Assembly (NCBI RefSeq): GCF_000237925.1
Contig: NC_031502.1
Span: 33,197,914 to 33,261,913, forward strand
Direction: 5' to 3'
Source of the DNA: Schistosoma mansoni
Taxonomy: Eukaryota > Platyhelminthes > Trematoda > Strigeidida > Schistosomatidae
DNA: 64,000 nucleotides
Shown here: positions 25,763-39,300 of the stretch, in pieces
Position numbering within the stretch: position 1 is the first letter of the stretch
How the letters are laid out: the number at the start of each line of letters is the position of its first letter
Made by a program: the position numbers and the translations under genes
The notes under the pieces: generated by a model
Seen by the model: the letters and a program-made list of their open reading frames with translations, nothing else
Told to the model about the DNA's origin: nothing
Databases searched by the model: none

Positions 25763-26234
25763 TTAGCTTCCCCCTAGAATCGACTTCCGTAGGAACGTCG
25801 GTTCGATTAACCTATCTATCGATAACACCTTCGTTCTATTTCTCATCCCAAGGCGAAATTATCAACTCGCTCACTATTTGACTTACAATCAGTTACGACT
25901 AACGCTTTCAACGATAGTCCATGGATGTCTCTTCATTTACTAGCTTGTCATCTTATTTTGTAGCATGTGATCTTTTCTACAACTATCGCTGACGGTTTGC
26001 TGCGTGCTTTCAAGAGAAAGTGTGAGAATGTGGAATAAGAATATCTGAGGAAGTGCCGCGAGCGGGCTACCCAACACCATGTTGGTGAGGTACGATTTTT
26101 CCATGCTCAGACCGGCTATCAGGTGTTTACTCACCTGCCTCTTGAGTCGCCCTCAAGTAAAAAGTAAAGAAGAGTCTACTTCAAAGGTAATGGTGAAAAT
26201 CAGTGTAATCCACAAAACGGAAACGAATATACGA

Positions 26235-26978
26235 TTAAGAAGCGAAAAAAAAATTGTGTGGAGTATGCGGTATTGGGTACCTATCTGGTACGGTTTGACG
26301 GTTGAGGGCTCTGTAATCCCCGCACGGTCGCCAGTCGCCTTCATTCCTCTTTGGGACCATATGCAAAGGGGATGCCCATTGACTATCAGAGGGACGGATA
26401 ATACCCAGTTGTAGCATATAATCAAACTCGGCCCTAGCGATTTTGAGCTTATCTGGTGCTAGTCTCCTGGGTTTTGCAAAAACCGGTGCACCTTCGGTTT
26501 TGATAGTGTGACTTACTTTTAGTTTGTCTTTAGAAGGCTGTGGGTTTGGTTTAGTTAAGTTTGGAAATTCCGCGAGTATATCTTGGAATTTCGCTGTTGT
26601 TACTGGAGGAGTTTGAATGAAGTTAAGAGAGCTGATGTGACTTTCTTTGCCTTTTGTGTAATACGAAGTTTCTTTTAGTGTTAATCGCCGTTTCTTGGTG
26701 TCAACTAGAAATTCGTATCTCTCTAGAAAGTCCATCCCCAGTATTGCCAGATCTAAGTCGGCTACCGTGAAAACCCAAGGGAATTGCCTCCTGAACCCCA
26801 AATCTAGGGTTAAGTTTTTCTGCCCAAATGTCGCAATTTTAGTTTTATTTGCAGCTTGAAGTGTAATTGATGATGTTTCTCGACTAATCTCAGTTTTATT
26901 TTGAGGGATGATGCTAAGAGCAGCGCCAGTATCCACCAAGAAATTCAAGCCAGAGTTTCTGTCCCTAACATAAAACAA
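26235..26978 (-). pseudogene. pol: Truncated pol: protease and start of reverse transcriptase
   Basis: 247 residues are open. An aspartic protease comes first, with the active-site [14 protein letters not shown] at about 13-26 and the flap/ILGMDFL region at about 79-85. Next is a linker and the N-terminal fingers of reverse transcriptase ([20 protein letters not shown] and [20 protein letters not shown]). The frame breaks down shortly after PIPH, before the catalytic YXDD box, and the rest of pol is deleted. The gag and pol frames are separated by about 50 bases with a stop between, so pol expression would need frameshift, readthrough or reinitiation. Confidence 0.88.
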
Positions 26979-27025
26979 GCGACTGTTTAGGCGCCCCTCC
27001 TCAGTCGTCGCGACCTGGGGAGGGG

Positions 27026-27871
27026 TTACTCGTTTCCCGCTGTCTTAGAATTATGCTTGGGCCAGGCGCATGGTTGCATGCACTTGGTTGAGTTGACACC
27101 AAACTTCCAGTGGTACCAACAAAACTGCCCAGGTTGTCTGGACATTTGTGACCTGTTTTGTGACTTGGATCGTGGTCGTTGTGGTGACCTGCTCCTGTTT
27201 CTATGACCCATTTGCATTCTGGTGACAGCCTCAGTGAGACTCTTAACACTCGCAATGAGTCCTTCTATGACGGGGTCTTTTGCTGATTCTACTTTTTGTG
27301 TGTGATTTATTGTGCCTGGTCCAGTTGGAGGACCTCTCTCCATTATTCTATCGGCTATACGCGCTAAATGAGATAATGAGGTTTCAGGATCTTGTGCATC
27401 CAAACAGTGTTGGACGTAGCATGAGAGAGCTTGTATCCATCCTTGTTTTAGGACTGCTTCACCCACTGTGTTATCACCCATTAACACTTGGAGGTGACGC
27501 AAAAACTGTGACGGCGACCGATCACCTAGTGTTTCACCTTGAAAAAGTCTTTGGATTCTTTGACTATCTGATAATGATAAACGGTTCATTATCTCTCGTA
27601 TTAAGATGGTGTATGGTTGTGGTGATGGTGGATCTAAAATCAAGTCACGGACTTCTTTGGCGACTGAAGGAGGAAGGATAGGACACAAGTCTCTATAGCG
27701 AATCCCTTCAGATTTGATATTGTGTCTCGTGAAATAATGCTCTAGTTGAGCAAACCACAACTCAGGATCACTACGATCAAATTCTGGAAGTCGGGATTTC
27801 GTAGTCATAACAGTGTCTATCTCCACTGGTGACAAATCCTCCAGATTATGGGTTTCTATTGAGTCTGACAT
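27026..27871 (-). CDS. gag: Gag polyprotein of the LTR retrotransposon
   Basis: An intact 281-residue frame from the ATG at 27871. The N-terminal two thirds is a capsid-like helical region ([17 protein letters not shown] at about 36-52, [20 protein letters not shown] at about 98-117, then [13 protein letters not shown]). A basic SR-rich stretch (about 223-245) precedes a single zinc knuckle, [18 protein letters not shown], of the CX2HX9CX3C type. This CHCC form, in place of the usual CCHC, is known from the CsRn1 group of Gypsy elements in flukes. Gag packages the element RNA in particles in the cytoplasm. The frame has no stop or shift, which fits a young insertion. Confidence 0.9.
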   Translation of the reverse strand: MSDSIETHNLEDLSPVEIDTVMTTKSRLPEFDRSDPELWFAQLEHYFTRHNIKSEGIRYRDLCPILPPSVAKEVRDLILDPPSPQPYTILIREIMNRLSLSDSQRIQRLFQGETLGDRSPSQFLRHLQVLMGDNTVGEAVLKQGWIQALSCYVQHCLDAQDPETSLSHLARIADRIMERGPPTGPGTINHTQKVESAKDPVIEGLIASVKSLTEAVTRMQMGHRNRSRSPQRPRSKSQNRSQMSRQPGQFCWYHWKFGVNSTKCMQPCAWPKHNSKTAGNE

Positions 27872-28067
27872 GAGGTATGTGACAAATATAGCAATAAAGT
27901 TAGCACGAAAAATGGTTACTATAACACGAATAACTCAAGATAATACGGAATAAACTAGTTATATACTCAACTTAGTTTACGGATAATCAGGTCTACTTTT
28001 ACGATTAAGTAAAAAAAGTTAATAACAGAAATGAGGTTAAATTTGTGTTCAAAAAGGGCTCACCACT

Positions 28068-28333
28068 TTCGCGCCTTAAGGTAACCCTCGTGCTATTGAT
28101 AGAAGAAACCAGAGAAGTAGTGAATAGGCCTTTATTTCGATCTTCGCGCAGTCACAGTGGAGCATGGGATTATCTGTTCAGACAAACAAAGGCTCTCAAC
28201 ATTCAATATAAGATAGTAGGGCATATAACGCTTACAAAAAGTAAGGAAGTGAGTGAATACTTGAACAATACTGTTTTAGCATATGCTTGGTTGTTTGGGG
28301 TCAACTCTTAACCAACCAACCTGAGCTGTTACA
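28068..28333 (-). repeat. 5' LTR of the Gypsy-type element
   Basis: 266 bp, the partner of 25497-25762, followed on the right by the AGTTT target duplication. Confidence 0.92.
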
Positions 28334-28338
28334 AGTTT

Positions 28339-29043
28339 ACGGTTTCTGTGAGCACCCAACTTCACATGGATCTGTACTCGACCATCAGATGTATGTGGCA
28401 AAATCACCTTCGTAAAGCGCGCCAATTGTGATATTGACAATACGTTCCTTACTAAAACCATCTACATTCATATCTTATAAAAATAGTCTAGCTGAGTAAT
28501 TTACTACCGTGAAAATTGTAACAATTTGATCTTGCCTGTAAACTGGCATGTCTCATGTAACAAACTGTTATTTGAGAATAAATTCTTATTATTATGTGGC
28601 GAATATTATGAAAACATTATTGACACTTGAATATAATAGCATTTCAGAAGAATCACAAAATGTTTCTTTCACAACATTTATGTACCGATAGGCTGTTTAT
28701 GAGTAATAACGATATGGCTAAGGATAAATATCTGATTCAAATGCAAACAAAAAGAGAGAGGGTAACTTAACTCAGAATTTGATGTGGTTTGGACATGTAG
28801 GATCCCTGTGATATCTGAGCAGGGCGCAGATGTATTCACGCGTTCTGAGAGATCAATGCAAGCAAGGGTTTCATCAAGAAATTTCGTAGACCTATGTAAT
28901 CTATCTGTTATGCATATTTAGGAGGGAAGACTGTTCTATATTAGTGCATACCTGATGAGTGAGACGTTTTCCCGAAATTCTGACCCGTATTTTTCAACTT
29001 TAACGGTAGATGCTTTGTATCGAATGTCGTACATATGTGAGAT
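28339..29043. other. No gene recognised
   Basis: AT-rich; contains only short frames. It might be the 3' flank of the non-LTR element that follows on the minus strand. Confidence 0.35.
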
Positions 29044-31650
29044 TCAGGTAAAAACTATACCACAAGTGGAGTAAGTAAGCTGCTTGAGGAGCTTCAAGCA
29101 GGAAATTAAATTAGACCTTAGCCTCCTTATCTGGACGGTTGTAAGTCCTATGATATGGCGCCGGGAATGATAGTCAATAAGTGAATCAGTTTTAAGCATT
29201 TTGCGGGTGAAATCACATTGTGTTTCTTCCATCTTCAGAAATCGGATAGGTGTGAGCTGGAAAATAAGGACGGACAGTATTCAATGATAAGTCTTATACA
29301 TGTCTCTTCAAAAATGACTCTGGATTCATTTTAAAGAAGTTAGGAAGAATGAAGCCTAGCAGTCTCCGCATTTTAAACGCCTTAGTCGAAATACATTCAG
29401 AAAAGTTAAGAATGTGTGGGCAGTGCAACTTAAGGTCAGTTACTAGCGTACGTTTGGGCGGTGCTTTCCCCTTAAGTCCTAGTTTTATTTCAACAGACGC
29501 GCCTCCTATACATATCCAGCCGCATTTCTTCGTGTCGAGTTCTAAACTCCGGCGCATATACCAGTAAACTACCTTTTTGAGTTCATTTTGGATTGTTTGC
29601 ATAGTACTTCACACATCACAAACGTTATTTTTATAGTTGACTTTTAAGTTGACAGCGTAAAGGTAGGTCACACCTGTGTTGAAGCACCTGCATGTATTGT
29701 TGATGAATATTGTAAAGAGCAATGGACCCAAGACACTACTCTGCATAACACCACCGGTCATCGTTCGACATATTGGCGTTGTGGAGTTGATTTCAGTCGT
29801 TTGGAATCTGTTTGTGAGAAAAGACCTAATCAATGCAATAGGGGGGCAGTAATTCCAGCTGAATGAAGTCTATTGATTAGCAGTTCATATATGGCGGTCA
29901 CATCATCGTACAGTATGGAGTTGTTGTGATCTGCACTGTTTCATTTGCTTTTCAAACAAACCACATGGGTCTTCGGATTTAGATGCGATAGTGAGCTCAG
30001 TATGTTCCCCTGTCTGTTTATGTTTCCTATGCTTGCTTATCATGGCCTCAAATAAGGAGTTTATTCGGTGCAAGGCACTGAATTCTTTTAATATACAATA
30101 CATGCTTTTTAGTTTCCGAAGCTTAGACCTAAATTTTTGGTCGATATAAGGAGTAACTAATTTAAAAGCCATTAGATCGGAGTATATTGAGAATGGTCTC
30201 AAATGAGTGGAATATTACGCTCAACAGTTGGAGACCTCAAAGCGTCGCTGTCGACGGGGAGATAAGGCAATGTATCTGTCGAGATGGAAAGGAGAGAGTT
30301 GTGTAATATTTAGAATTACTAGGCGGGTCACCATTTTGTATTTGTCTTGTGTGCCACGGGCCATTTTAGCCCTGTTGTCAGTATTTAAGGAGGTGATGTG
30401 TTCCAGAATGAAAATGTGGAATTACCTGAGACTATTGCCGAGATAAGTGTTTGTGTTGTATATGGTTATGTTATGATTCTTATAGTTTCCAAGGTTCATC
30501 CTAACGAGTTTACTGGTGTCGCGAGTAGGCGTGATGTTAGACAGGGATAGCCTCACGTGATGACAAATGGGTACTGTCAGTTCACTGTGTGTTGCAGGGT
30601 GTTCTACCGCTGTGAACGGGTGTATTTTGTGGGCTAAGGGAAGTAGTTGAGAGTTCGGGCGCGGGATATGTGGTTGTAGCCGCTTAATGTACGGTCTTGA
30701 TCTTTGGACCCGTAGCTGCACGCGTCGTGTTTTCGATTTTGAGTAAGGTGAGGAATAATGCTTTGAGATTTGTGCGGTAGACAACTCTGTGACTCGCTGG
30801 TGCATGGACCGGGTTGATCAGTTTGCAGTTCATCGAGGATTAGACCTTGGATATTTGTCCTATCATGCATGATCATCATGTTTTTAAATGTTAGAATACA
30901 TATCAGGATAGACTGATTACTATTGAGGTGATAAGTTTCTGTGATACTATCATAGTGAAGAAAAATGGGACAAGAAGCTTTAGCCTGTGCTTTACGTGAT
31001 CTTCATGTTACACACCAAGATTGTGACAATTCACACTCTTTAAGTTCACACTGTAAGGTATATTATACACAATGATATTCTGCATACACTGAAGTCTTTT
31101 CAATACTTCAGATGGTATGTGGCCAATTACTTTTACAGTTTTTTTCTAATTTTGAGATCAGGATTTTCTGAAACACTGATGAAATATTTGTACGGTAATA
31201 AGTCGTGAGTAGTTTAGGTGGGGTTAAGTTCTATTTCACTGCTCCTGGAATCACAACTTTCGAAGTTATTGGAGTCTACATTGAAATTGTTAGGGTCAAC
31301 ATGGTCGCATACAGACTTGTTGCAAGTGTCTATCGGGTGGTCACTTTGTGTGGACTATATGAAATATGTGTTTGGGTGAGTAGTTGAAATCGACTTCACT
31401 ATGCTGTTTATTGCAATCAGATTTACCTTCAACCTGTGAGCTGCCATACTGGATATCCGACTGTAGGTTTGTCGAGTGTTTGGGGTCGGCTACACTCCTT
31501 AAAAATTGCTCACAACAAGTAACGTTTTTGTTTGGAGTGCAAAAAGTGCAAAACGATGTCGATTCAAACAGTTTGTGGTCGTTCTTATATCTTCCTACAA
31601 ACGAGATGTAAGTTAGTGAGATATCATCTCCGAATACATGGTGCACGTCC
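29044..31650 (-). mobile_element. Decayed non-LTR retrotransposon (CR1-like)
   Basis: On the minus strand, successive pieces run from 31646 to 29044. They include WIRSFLTNRFQTTEINS and SSVLGPLLFTIFIN (29833-29700), which match the fingers and B motif of CR1-type reverse transcriptase. A downstream piece (VQTIQNELKKVVYWYMRRSL, 29602-29540) is the thumb/connection region. The catalytic box reads LYAVNLK rather than FADD. Upstream segments (30202-29903, 30805-30422, 31646-31341) are rich in polar residues and I cannot assign them domain by domain; the left and right limits are approximate. Confidence 0.65.
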
Positions 31651-33399
31651 AGTTAGGCTGCAGAAAGGTTAAAGTGCGATACAGACTGATCGGCATGTTT
31701 ATATAGTTTCGCTTTAGTGACGCATTTAAACCTTTTGCAGGTGCTATAGGTGTCAAGGGAAATTATATGTTTTTTGGATGGCTTCGACATAGTTCGAAGA
31801 AATATGAACATAAGTAAAGTTTGTATTAACTGAACAGCTACTTTTAAAACTTAAAAGATGATCAATGTTCTCAGGTAGGATTGCATCCAGTCTTTGTTAA
31901 GAGGTAATATGTGGATGATAATGAACAACATTGTACTGCTTGAAACCTAACGGATTAAGTGTACTAAGTTGAGTGCCAAGATGATGTGTCGAATTGGCGA
32001 AAGCTCTACCAAAATGTAGCACTTTTCTCCGATAAATACTGTTAGTTTTGAGTGGAGTACTAATGAAAGAAAAGATGGAGACCACATGAAAAACTTTACA
32101 ACCTTCAAAGCCCACGCGAGGCTAAATCCTTGTCGATTTTAGGTACCACATGCAAAAAGGGATGCTCATGGGCTGTTTTATGGCCGGGTATTTTTCACAT
32201 CTATCATATGATGGAATTCATTTTTGGCCAGCCTCAGCTTTCCGGCAGCTACCTGGCGTGCTTTCGAGAATACAGATGGTCCTGTAATCATTGTGTTGTG
32301 TAACACGGCTGGATACACTGTAGTTTCAGTTGTGTCTCGTACATTTCAGAGGTTCTTTCGTGTATTTGCTGCAAGTATTGACCAATTTCATGTTTAATTG
32401 TTACCTGTAATAAACTACAACCAGAAAGTAAAGCTACAAAAACAGATAGTTTAACAGTACTGCGTGCTAATTGATGTTCTTTTGGCTCAGTCATCAGTTT
32501 CTATTTTCGTATAAGATCCTTTGCAATGAGATTTGTAGTCTTGTTTTTTGTCGCTTGAAGCTTTTCGCTGACTTAACAATCTTTAGTCTTAGGAGGTTCT
32601 CATGATCTCCAGAATTCAGTTGACACATGCGGTCAGTTCGTCTGAGGAATTATTTTGGGACGAAAAAAAATTTCTGAGAACACAAACGTAGCATCGGAAT
32701 ATGTAACGTGTATAATGTTATTACAAAGGATAGACTCACAGTTTATTGTCTGGTGTATCAGATCACATCAGGCTGACCAATGAAAAAGTCAAGGATATTC
32801 ATAACTTGAAAACACTGTTAACTGTAGCGGATTTCTAGTCAAATATTCCGAAGCCAGTTCAACACAGAAGTACTGGAGAAGAAATGGGGAAAATATTTTG
32901 GAAATGGCTGATTCACCCAGGTGTGTTTAATCTAATCTGAATAGTTGTTGCAAGAGTTGCGCAGCACGCCATACCTCTCGATGATCTCGTCCGAATACTT
33001 TAACGGGCTCCCTCAGCTGGAGGTGCTGTGTCTAGTAAAATTAATGAGGCTGGGGTTAATGTTGTAAAGTCATATAACTATCTGTCCCGTGGATTTATCA
33101 AATGGTAGACATGAAGAAGAACAGATTAATTTACTTAGTAAGGGGAAATACGACTACCTTTATTGATTGGACGCGATAAAAATTTTACTTTATGTATTGC
33201 TATAGATCACAGAAAATAATACAAATGATATTATAACGGGTTTTGAAAGAAATTCCATTACCATTAGACAGCTTTGTTGTTTAGACTGTCGTTAAGCGCT
33301 CAAAGTCCTCAAGGTCTTTTGTGTTGCCAATGTGTGACAGTGCAAGGTGATATTCATGCAGTTTATTCGTCAATATTTTACGTTGTTTCATCCTCAAAT
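31651..33399. other. No gene recognised; upstream region of the OSER1-like gene
   Basis: Short frames without domains. The last few hundred bases should contain the 5' untranslated region and promoter of the gene that starts at 33400, but I cannot place a start site or a spliced-leader acceptor with confidence. Confidence 0.35.
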
Positions 33400-36300
33400 A
33401 TGAAAGTAAAGAGATCTAAGGCATCAGACTTAGCGGAATCACTCAAACACCTTAAAATGTAAGTTAGATCAAACATTTTTCTATTTCAACCATACCGTTT
33501 TTCGTGCATTGTGTCTAGGATTAGTTCCTGCGTCACGAATGAGAACTAAGCTTCTAGTTTCAGTTAAGATATTTTGGTTTTTATACCAGTAGGTTCAAAA
33601 AGCTTGTATCATGGGCAGTTAAGTAGATAATCAAGTGTGATCCTAACCTCCCTATTTTAAGGAAAATTTTGTCTGGTTTGGGGAAGCCGCAATAGAAAAC
33701 CTCGGGAAGACGGCACAAAAGCCTCAAGATTTCCCAGATCCCCCCAAACTTTTGAGGAACCTCCTAAAATGTTTGGGGAAACTTTGGGTTTTCCGCAATA
33801 TTTCCCCAAAATCTTACAACACGGGTTTTTCCCCTAAATTTTCCCATACTTTAGGAAAAACTATCAAACTTATCAAGACTTTGGGGGAAAACCCCGAAAT
33901 TCCCCAAAGTACGGGAACTGGGATATATTTCACAGATGTTAGTGTTAGTTAAAAGTATTATCGTTTGTCGAGCTAACTACTTCTTCCAACATGTTTGAGG
34001 TTCTTTGTCAGAATTTTCACTTGTTTTGTTTCATGGTGGCCTCAGATCTAGTAGGAGTTAGATAATACTCAAATGAACTCGTTCCTCCTTTAAATACATT
34101 TTTGGGCAGAAATTTAATAGCGATGGAGCGTTGGTTTGGCTTTTTTGTTGTCCTACTTTATTTAATTCGGAGAATAACCTCATACCAGTGCATCAGTAGG
34201 CTTATTAACATTTATAGACGACAGGTTCTTTTTTTCAACATATAAGGATAAAAGTGCTATCATAAGTTGTAGACTAAAAGCGTTGGATTTTTTTTGTTTA
34301 CTTTGAGTCAACGAGTAATGTGCGTTTTATTCATGTCACGAAGTCACTGCGTTTCAAGACTTTTCATACTGTCTAATTGTAATTAGCTTCTTTGTCTACA
34401 AGAATGCTATTTTGCAACCACATTCAGGTTTATGTGATAGATTATGATATTAGATGACACTCAACGTTAGCACTTATACCTATAACTTACCAGTTAGGTT
34501 TTTCGAAACTGACATAAATGACACTCAACATATTGTTCCATCTGCATTTGTCACCACCTATAATGGGATTGCCTCGACAAATGCTTAACTTTGTGACTGT
34601 AAATCATGGTTATTAAAAATAGAACGGATTCTTAGGATACGAGTACATCATCATAGGTGTCTTTGGATCATTAGTCAGTTTCTGCGTTACCTATGACTGA
34701 CTATAAAATGACATCAGTGTGTTCAACCGAAGAAATATAACGTAACCCATTTAAAAAGTTCGGCTTTAGGTACTCGGATTTGTTTCAAGTACTAGATGCT
34801 TAACTATTGGATGGGGGGAATCGAACCTTCCCCTTCGAGTACTTTAGCTCAAATAATGTAACGTCAAGTTTCCCATTGTAGTAGGCTTAAGCCAAACTCC
34901 GGGTCTAAACTTGATTGAGCTGTATTAGCATTTATTTATTTTATTTGAACACAACTATTGGTACGAAAGGGCGACAAATATATATGCGCCATACTTTACC
35001 ATTCGACTCGTGTGAGGGCTGGGAAACTGCCCGTGCACTCAAACCAAAACAGGTGGTTTTCTTAGGGGGCCACTGACAGAGCCTTTGACCTAGAGGTCTA
35101 ATCCACAGGACAGTGGAGAAACGTTAGGAGATGCAGTCCCATGGTAGCCTGTGACCAACAATAGGTTCCTATGCAATTTGTTCCCTCGAGATCCAGGATC
35201 CCATGTGCATCATTGGTTTGGAATCAGGGTTTTCCAACTCCCCTAGGTGGATCCTCCATATCCGCCAACCCGGTTAAAGTGCCGAACATTCGCTTTTCGT
35301 CCTCTAAATTTCTCAAACAACATCCCCGCCTTGAAAAGGCAGTGAGTAGGACTCCCCTAGCAGTGGTTGTACACACGTGGCCATATGAGGGCGGACTCTC
35401 CCCACCCTCGACCGTACCAGGGCATTCGGGGGCGAACATGTTATACATGATTCGATAAAATAGAGCTATCTTAGTGACTTCGCAAATGGTTTTATTTGGT
35501 GGATCTCGGCATCTGCAGTAGAATTTAATTAGCTACTAGCACTTGAATTTCTCAGGCGTGCAGAGGGTTACTATTGTCAAATGGTCTTATTTTCTGTTGT
35601 TAGACTGCGTTAGGGCGTATTGATAAGGAATGAATGCCAAATATTCTCGATTATTTGGTTTTATCTGACCAGATTGCGTTGGCCAACGGAACTCATCTGG
35701 AGATTGATTGCACGTGATTTTATAAAACGTCCTAATTTCTCTCATAGTGGCTTCAAAAAACTACGTTGATTTAACCTTTTTTGAAATATCTTTATAAAGT
35801 CTCAGGAAACCTTTCAACAACTGACTCATCCTCTATTTCACCTAGGGAGGTTCCCAAGTGTAGGGTACCGCTTTAATAGTAGTTGAGAGCCTGTGTATCA
35901 TGTTGATGTTAATTCTCCGAATTTTGTATCCCTGAGTTCCAGTCAAGCGCTAAATAATTTTTATTCATTTTTACTACTGAGTTCTAACTGTTTTTTAAAA
36001 GTGTCTTATTGGTTGAGTCACTAATTTGAACCAGTTTGGTAGATAAACGTCTGAGTTTCATATCACTTCTAGGGCTTTATTCTGTTAGTTTTTGGTCACT
36101 TATTCTTTGCACCTACTATCTTCTGTTTCTCATGTTCATTGCTTAAAATTAATCAACCTATCCATTAGGGACATTTTGTCAGAGTTGATCAAAGTGAGTT
36201 TTCTCTTGTCGGCCAGATCACATAAAAATTCAGATGTTTGTTGGCTTTTGTATTCTAGCCGAGACATAACTAACGTATTATTTTCACAGCTATGCTTCAA

Positions 36301-39300
36301 AAATAGATTGCCTAGCTTGTTTACTTGTGCATCTACATGCATTTATTTTTGTGGCGAATTTGATCCCTTTTTACTTTTTGTGCTCGCTTGAACCAAGACA
36401 TATGTGTTTGTGATATGGGTTAATATTACTGTGTCTATTTCAATCACCCACTTATCGTTAATCGTACATCCATACAGTGAATGTGGCCCCCCTCACGCAC
36501 ATGCGTACGTGGTTAATTATTTACCGTGTTATTAGTATTTAGTGGTGCTGTAAATTACTAGACTTCATTCATGTAATATGTAAAAATGACGGGTCAGGAA
36601 CTAGATACTGTAGGATGAATTCCACTGGCCAGTGGATTATCCATAGTCTCTATATCTTTCAATCGTTTATTTCTTAAATGAATTCTAGTCATGTCTGTCT
36701 TGGGTTCAATATTTTGTATATAAGTGTGTTATTTTGTCAAAAGCAAACGCTGTCCTACTGCTTAAGCTGTCTCGTCTTCTGATATCAGCTCAGGTGGGTA
36801 TTTACGTCATTAATTTGATCCACTAAGCATCCATCGCTCAGTCACAGTGTATCGTTGCATTCCATCTATCAATCCGGATTGGGTTGAGTTATCTTAACAA
36901 CCCAAATCATACGATTCTCCATAAAAAGCCTCATTCATTACGTGTATAGGAATGAAAAACTATCTAATCAAGTTTTGTAAGAGATGCCTTTAAGTCATAC
37001 AAGCCAAAATATTTGTCAGGAGTACAGAGAATACTTTTCAAATTAACTTATTCTAAGCGAATTTCAAGTGTTTAACTTGTTAGAGAAATCAGCGTGTTTA
37101 AGATTGTAACATCTTTTGTTACCATTATGTTTGTTGGTATGCATATTTATAAGTGATAGACATTACTGAAATATCTGGGAAATTCGTCAAGTATTTCAAA
37201 AATTTAAGATTGGTCAGTCCCAGTAAATTTCTGGAATAATGGGTATATTATTTTTGCAAAGCTTGAGAGTTAATTATTTTGCTAATTCGTACTAATTTTT
37301 TCATGCACTTTATGTTTAGTAGCGATCGCCGTTTTCGTCCTCAACTGAAGGGGTCTACACTCCACACACTTGCTTCTCTTAGTGAAGTATCTTCGAGCTG
37401 TAGATATAATTTTCGAATGACACGATCTGCTTCGTCAGCGACGGTTATAAGTTACGGTTTTCGGTGTTGCAAAGCATGTGAATATTGTCAAGCTATCAGG
37501 AAAGCTGGTACTGAAAGTGAAGTGATAGATAACAACTCAAATCAGGAGAATCCTTTGTATCCATGTTTGTCAGAACATTCAAATACATCCGCAGACTGTT
37601 CTGAAGACGCAGGATCTTTCTTAGAACCACCTACTTCATCTATCAGAAGACCATCCGGCTACCTCTGTACAACACTCCCGCCCAAACCCTGTCATTCCAA
37701 CTATAGAACTGTAGCATGTGATCTACACCCTTTGCATGTTTCTTCCTCCTTCGAACCCACCCATTTACATCGATCTTATGGTAATGAGTTGAGTGAAATT
37801 GAACAGGACCATAGTTCGACCACTCAAAGTCCTTACAACACAACTAGCACAGATCACGGTGATCATCCTTTATGCTGCTGTCATGTTATTGGGTTTCATT
37901 TACCTCATCACTTACGTCTCTATCGTCGACTGTACAGTCTTGTTGACCATCCTTGTGTAAGTCTATATTACCCTTGCAAACATCATGCATATATACACAC
38001 TACAGTACCTAGTGGCTGTTCCACGGGAGCGGCTACTTCTTTCCGTCGTTCTTTATCATCAAGGCATCGCTATACCATTACTCCAGCTTCAGTCCATCGA
38101 TTTAGCATCGACTCACGGACCGCATCATGTTCTAAATCTTTAGATACTGAGTGCGATTCGGGACTAACAGATATATCTCCGGGATCCAACTATTGTAGTA
38201 TTCATCAGCATACGGCAGCGCAATCATGTTTACAACAAAGTGCGGCTAAATACCGAAGTCAGCTCACTGAAAATCGTCTTATTGGAACCCAGCGTTGTCG
38301 TCGAAATTCGGATCCAGAAAGTTGGCAACAGTTTCGAAATTTACAATTCAGTGAACCTTCTCTGTCTATTGACATGAACGAGAATTTCGATTTGAATGTC
38401 TCGTACGACGGTGAAGTTAACCGGACAGAAGCACTATCAAATAACTCACAGAGTGATCAAACAGATGTATCCATTCGGCTTAGTACATTTAGGAGCCGAG
38501 ACATGAAAACTTTAGGGTAAGTTTAAATAGTTCAGATATTATTTATGATTGTTTTTCTGTGTTTAAGTATTTGTCAAGCATTTTGTGAATGGTATTTCAT
38601 TTGGATAGTAACATCTGATGAATTAATGGGAATTTTCATAAATTTGGAGTTAACAATAAAGAATATTCCAACCAGTTTTCCCAGAAAAATCTACCTCTAT
38701 TCGGCAGACAACTTCATTTCTAGTTGTAATCGCTCGTTTATCGTATTTGAGTATAGTATACACCATGGGTCGACTTTAGCTACATCTATTTTTAAAGGTT
38801 AGGGAACACTAAGTAAATGTTTCGCCTAGCATGGGACTTCATGATTCCCGCAAGAATCTGGCCCAAGATCCTCAAGTTTCGTTTTAAGCACGTTGTTTTT
38901 AGATCATTCGATCAGGATCCAGTGCTTCACGTTTCCAACTTTAATTGATTGGTGATATTGTACAACCAGTACTATAATGTTTTCTATTTCATAGTTTTCA
39001 TTATTCATCTAGTCAAAATAAGTCCGTGATGTAAACTATCTTCATATGTTCACGTACTTCATGGTAATAGTATCATCTTTTTTGGTTAGTAAAGCTCCCG
39101 ATTATTAGGGTCATTGGAAACCGTGATGTATTATACATTCATACACATCACAAAAGTCACTTTTCATCTTTAATTCTCTTGATCCTCATTATACGTACTG
39201 ACAATGCAGGATATTTGCAACTCAGGTGGATGCTTTCGGTAATATATTTCTAAACTAGATGGCTTAGTTGAGATTTCATTGTACTTCTGAAAAACACGAG

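Larger units (their letters stand above)
25497..28333 (-). mobile_element. Gypsy-type LTR retrotransposon (CsRn1/Boudicca-like), internally deleted
   Basis: Two 266-bp direct LTRs bound an element read on the minus strand: 5' LTR 28068-28333, gag 27871-27026, start of pol 26978-26235, 3' LTR 25497-25762. The target duplication AGTTT flanks it at 25492-25496 and 28334-28338. A primer-binding-like TGGTGAGCCC starts about two bases after the 5' LTR, and a polypurine tract (AGGGGGAAG, about 25767-25775) precedes the 3' LTR. Most of reverse transcriptase, RNase H and integrase is absent, so it could only move with helper proteins. The LTRs differ at two positions that I can see, so insertion was recent. 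Confidence 0.92.

Noticed and set aside
27280-27681. Plus-strand frame of 133 codons
   Set aside because: Antisense shadow of the retrotransposon gag.
34800-34850. B-box-like GGTTCGATTCC (minus strand), candidate tRNA gene
   Set aside because: No A box at the right distance and no acceptor stem.
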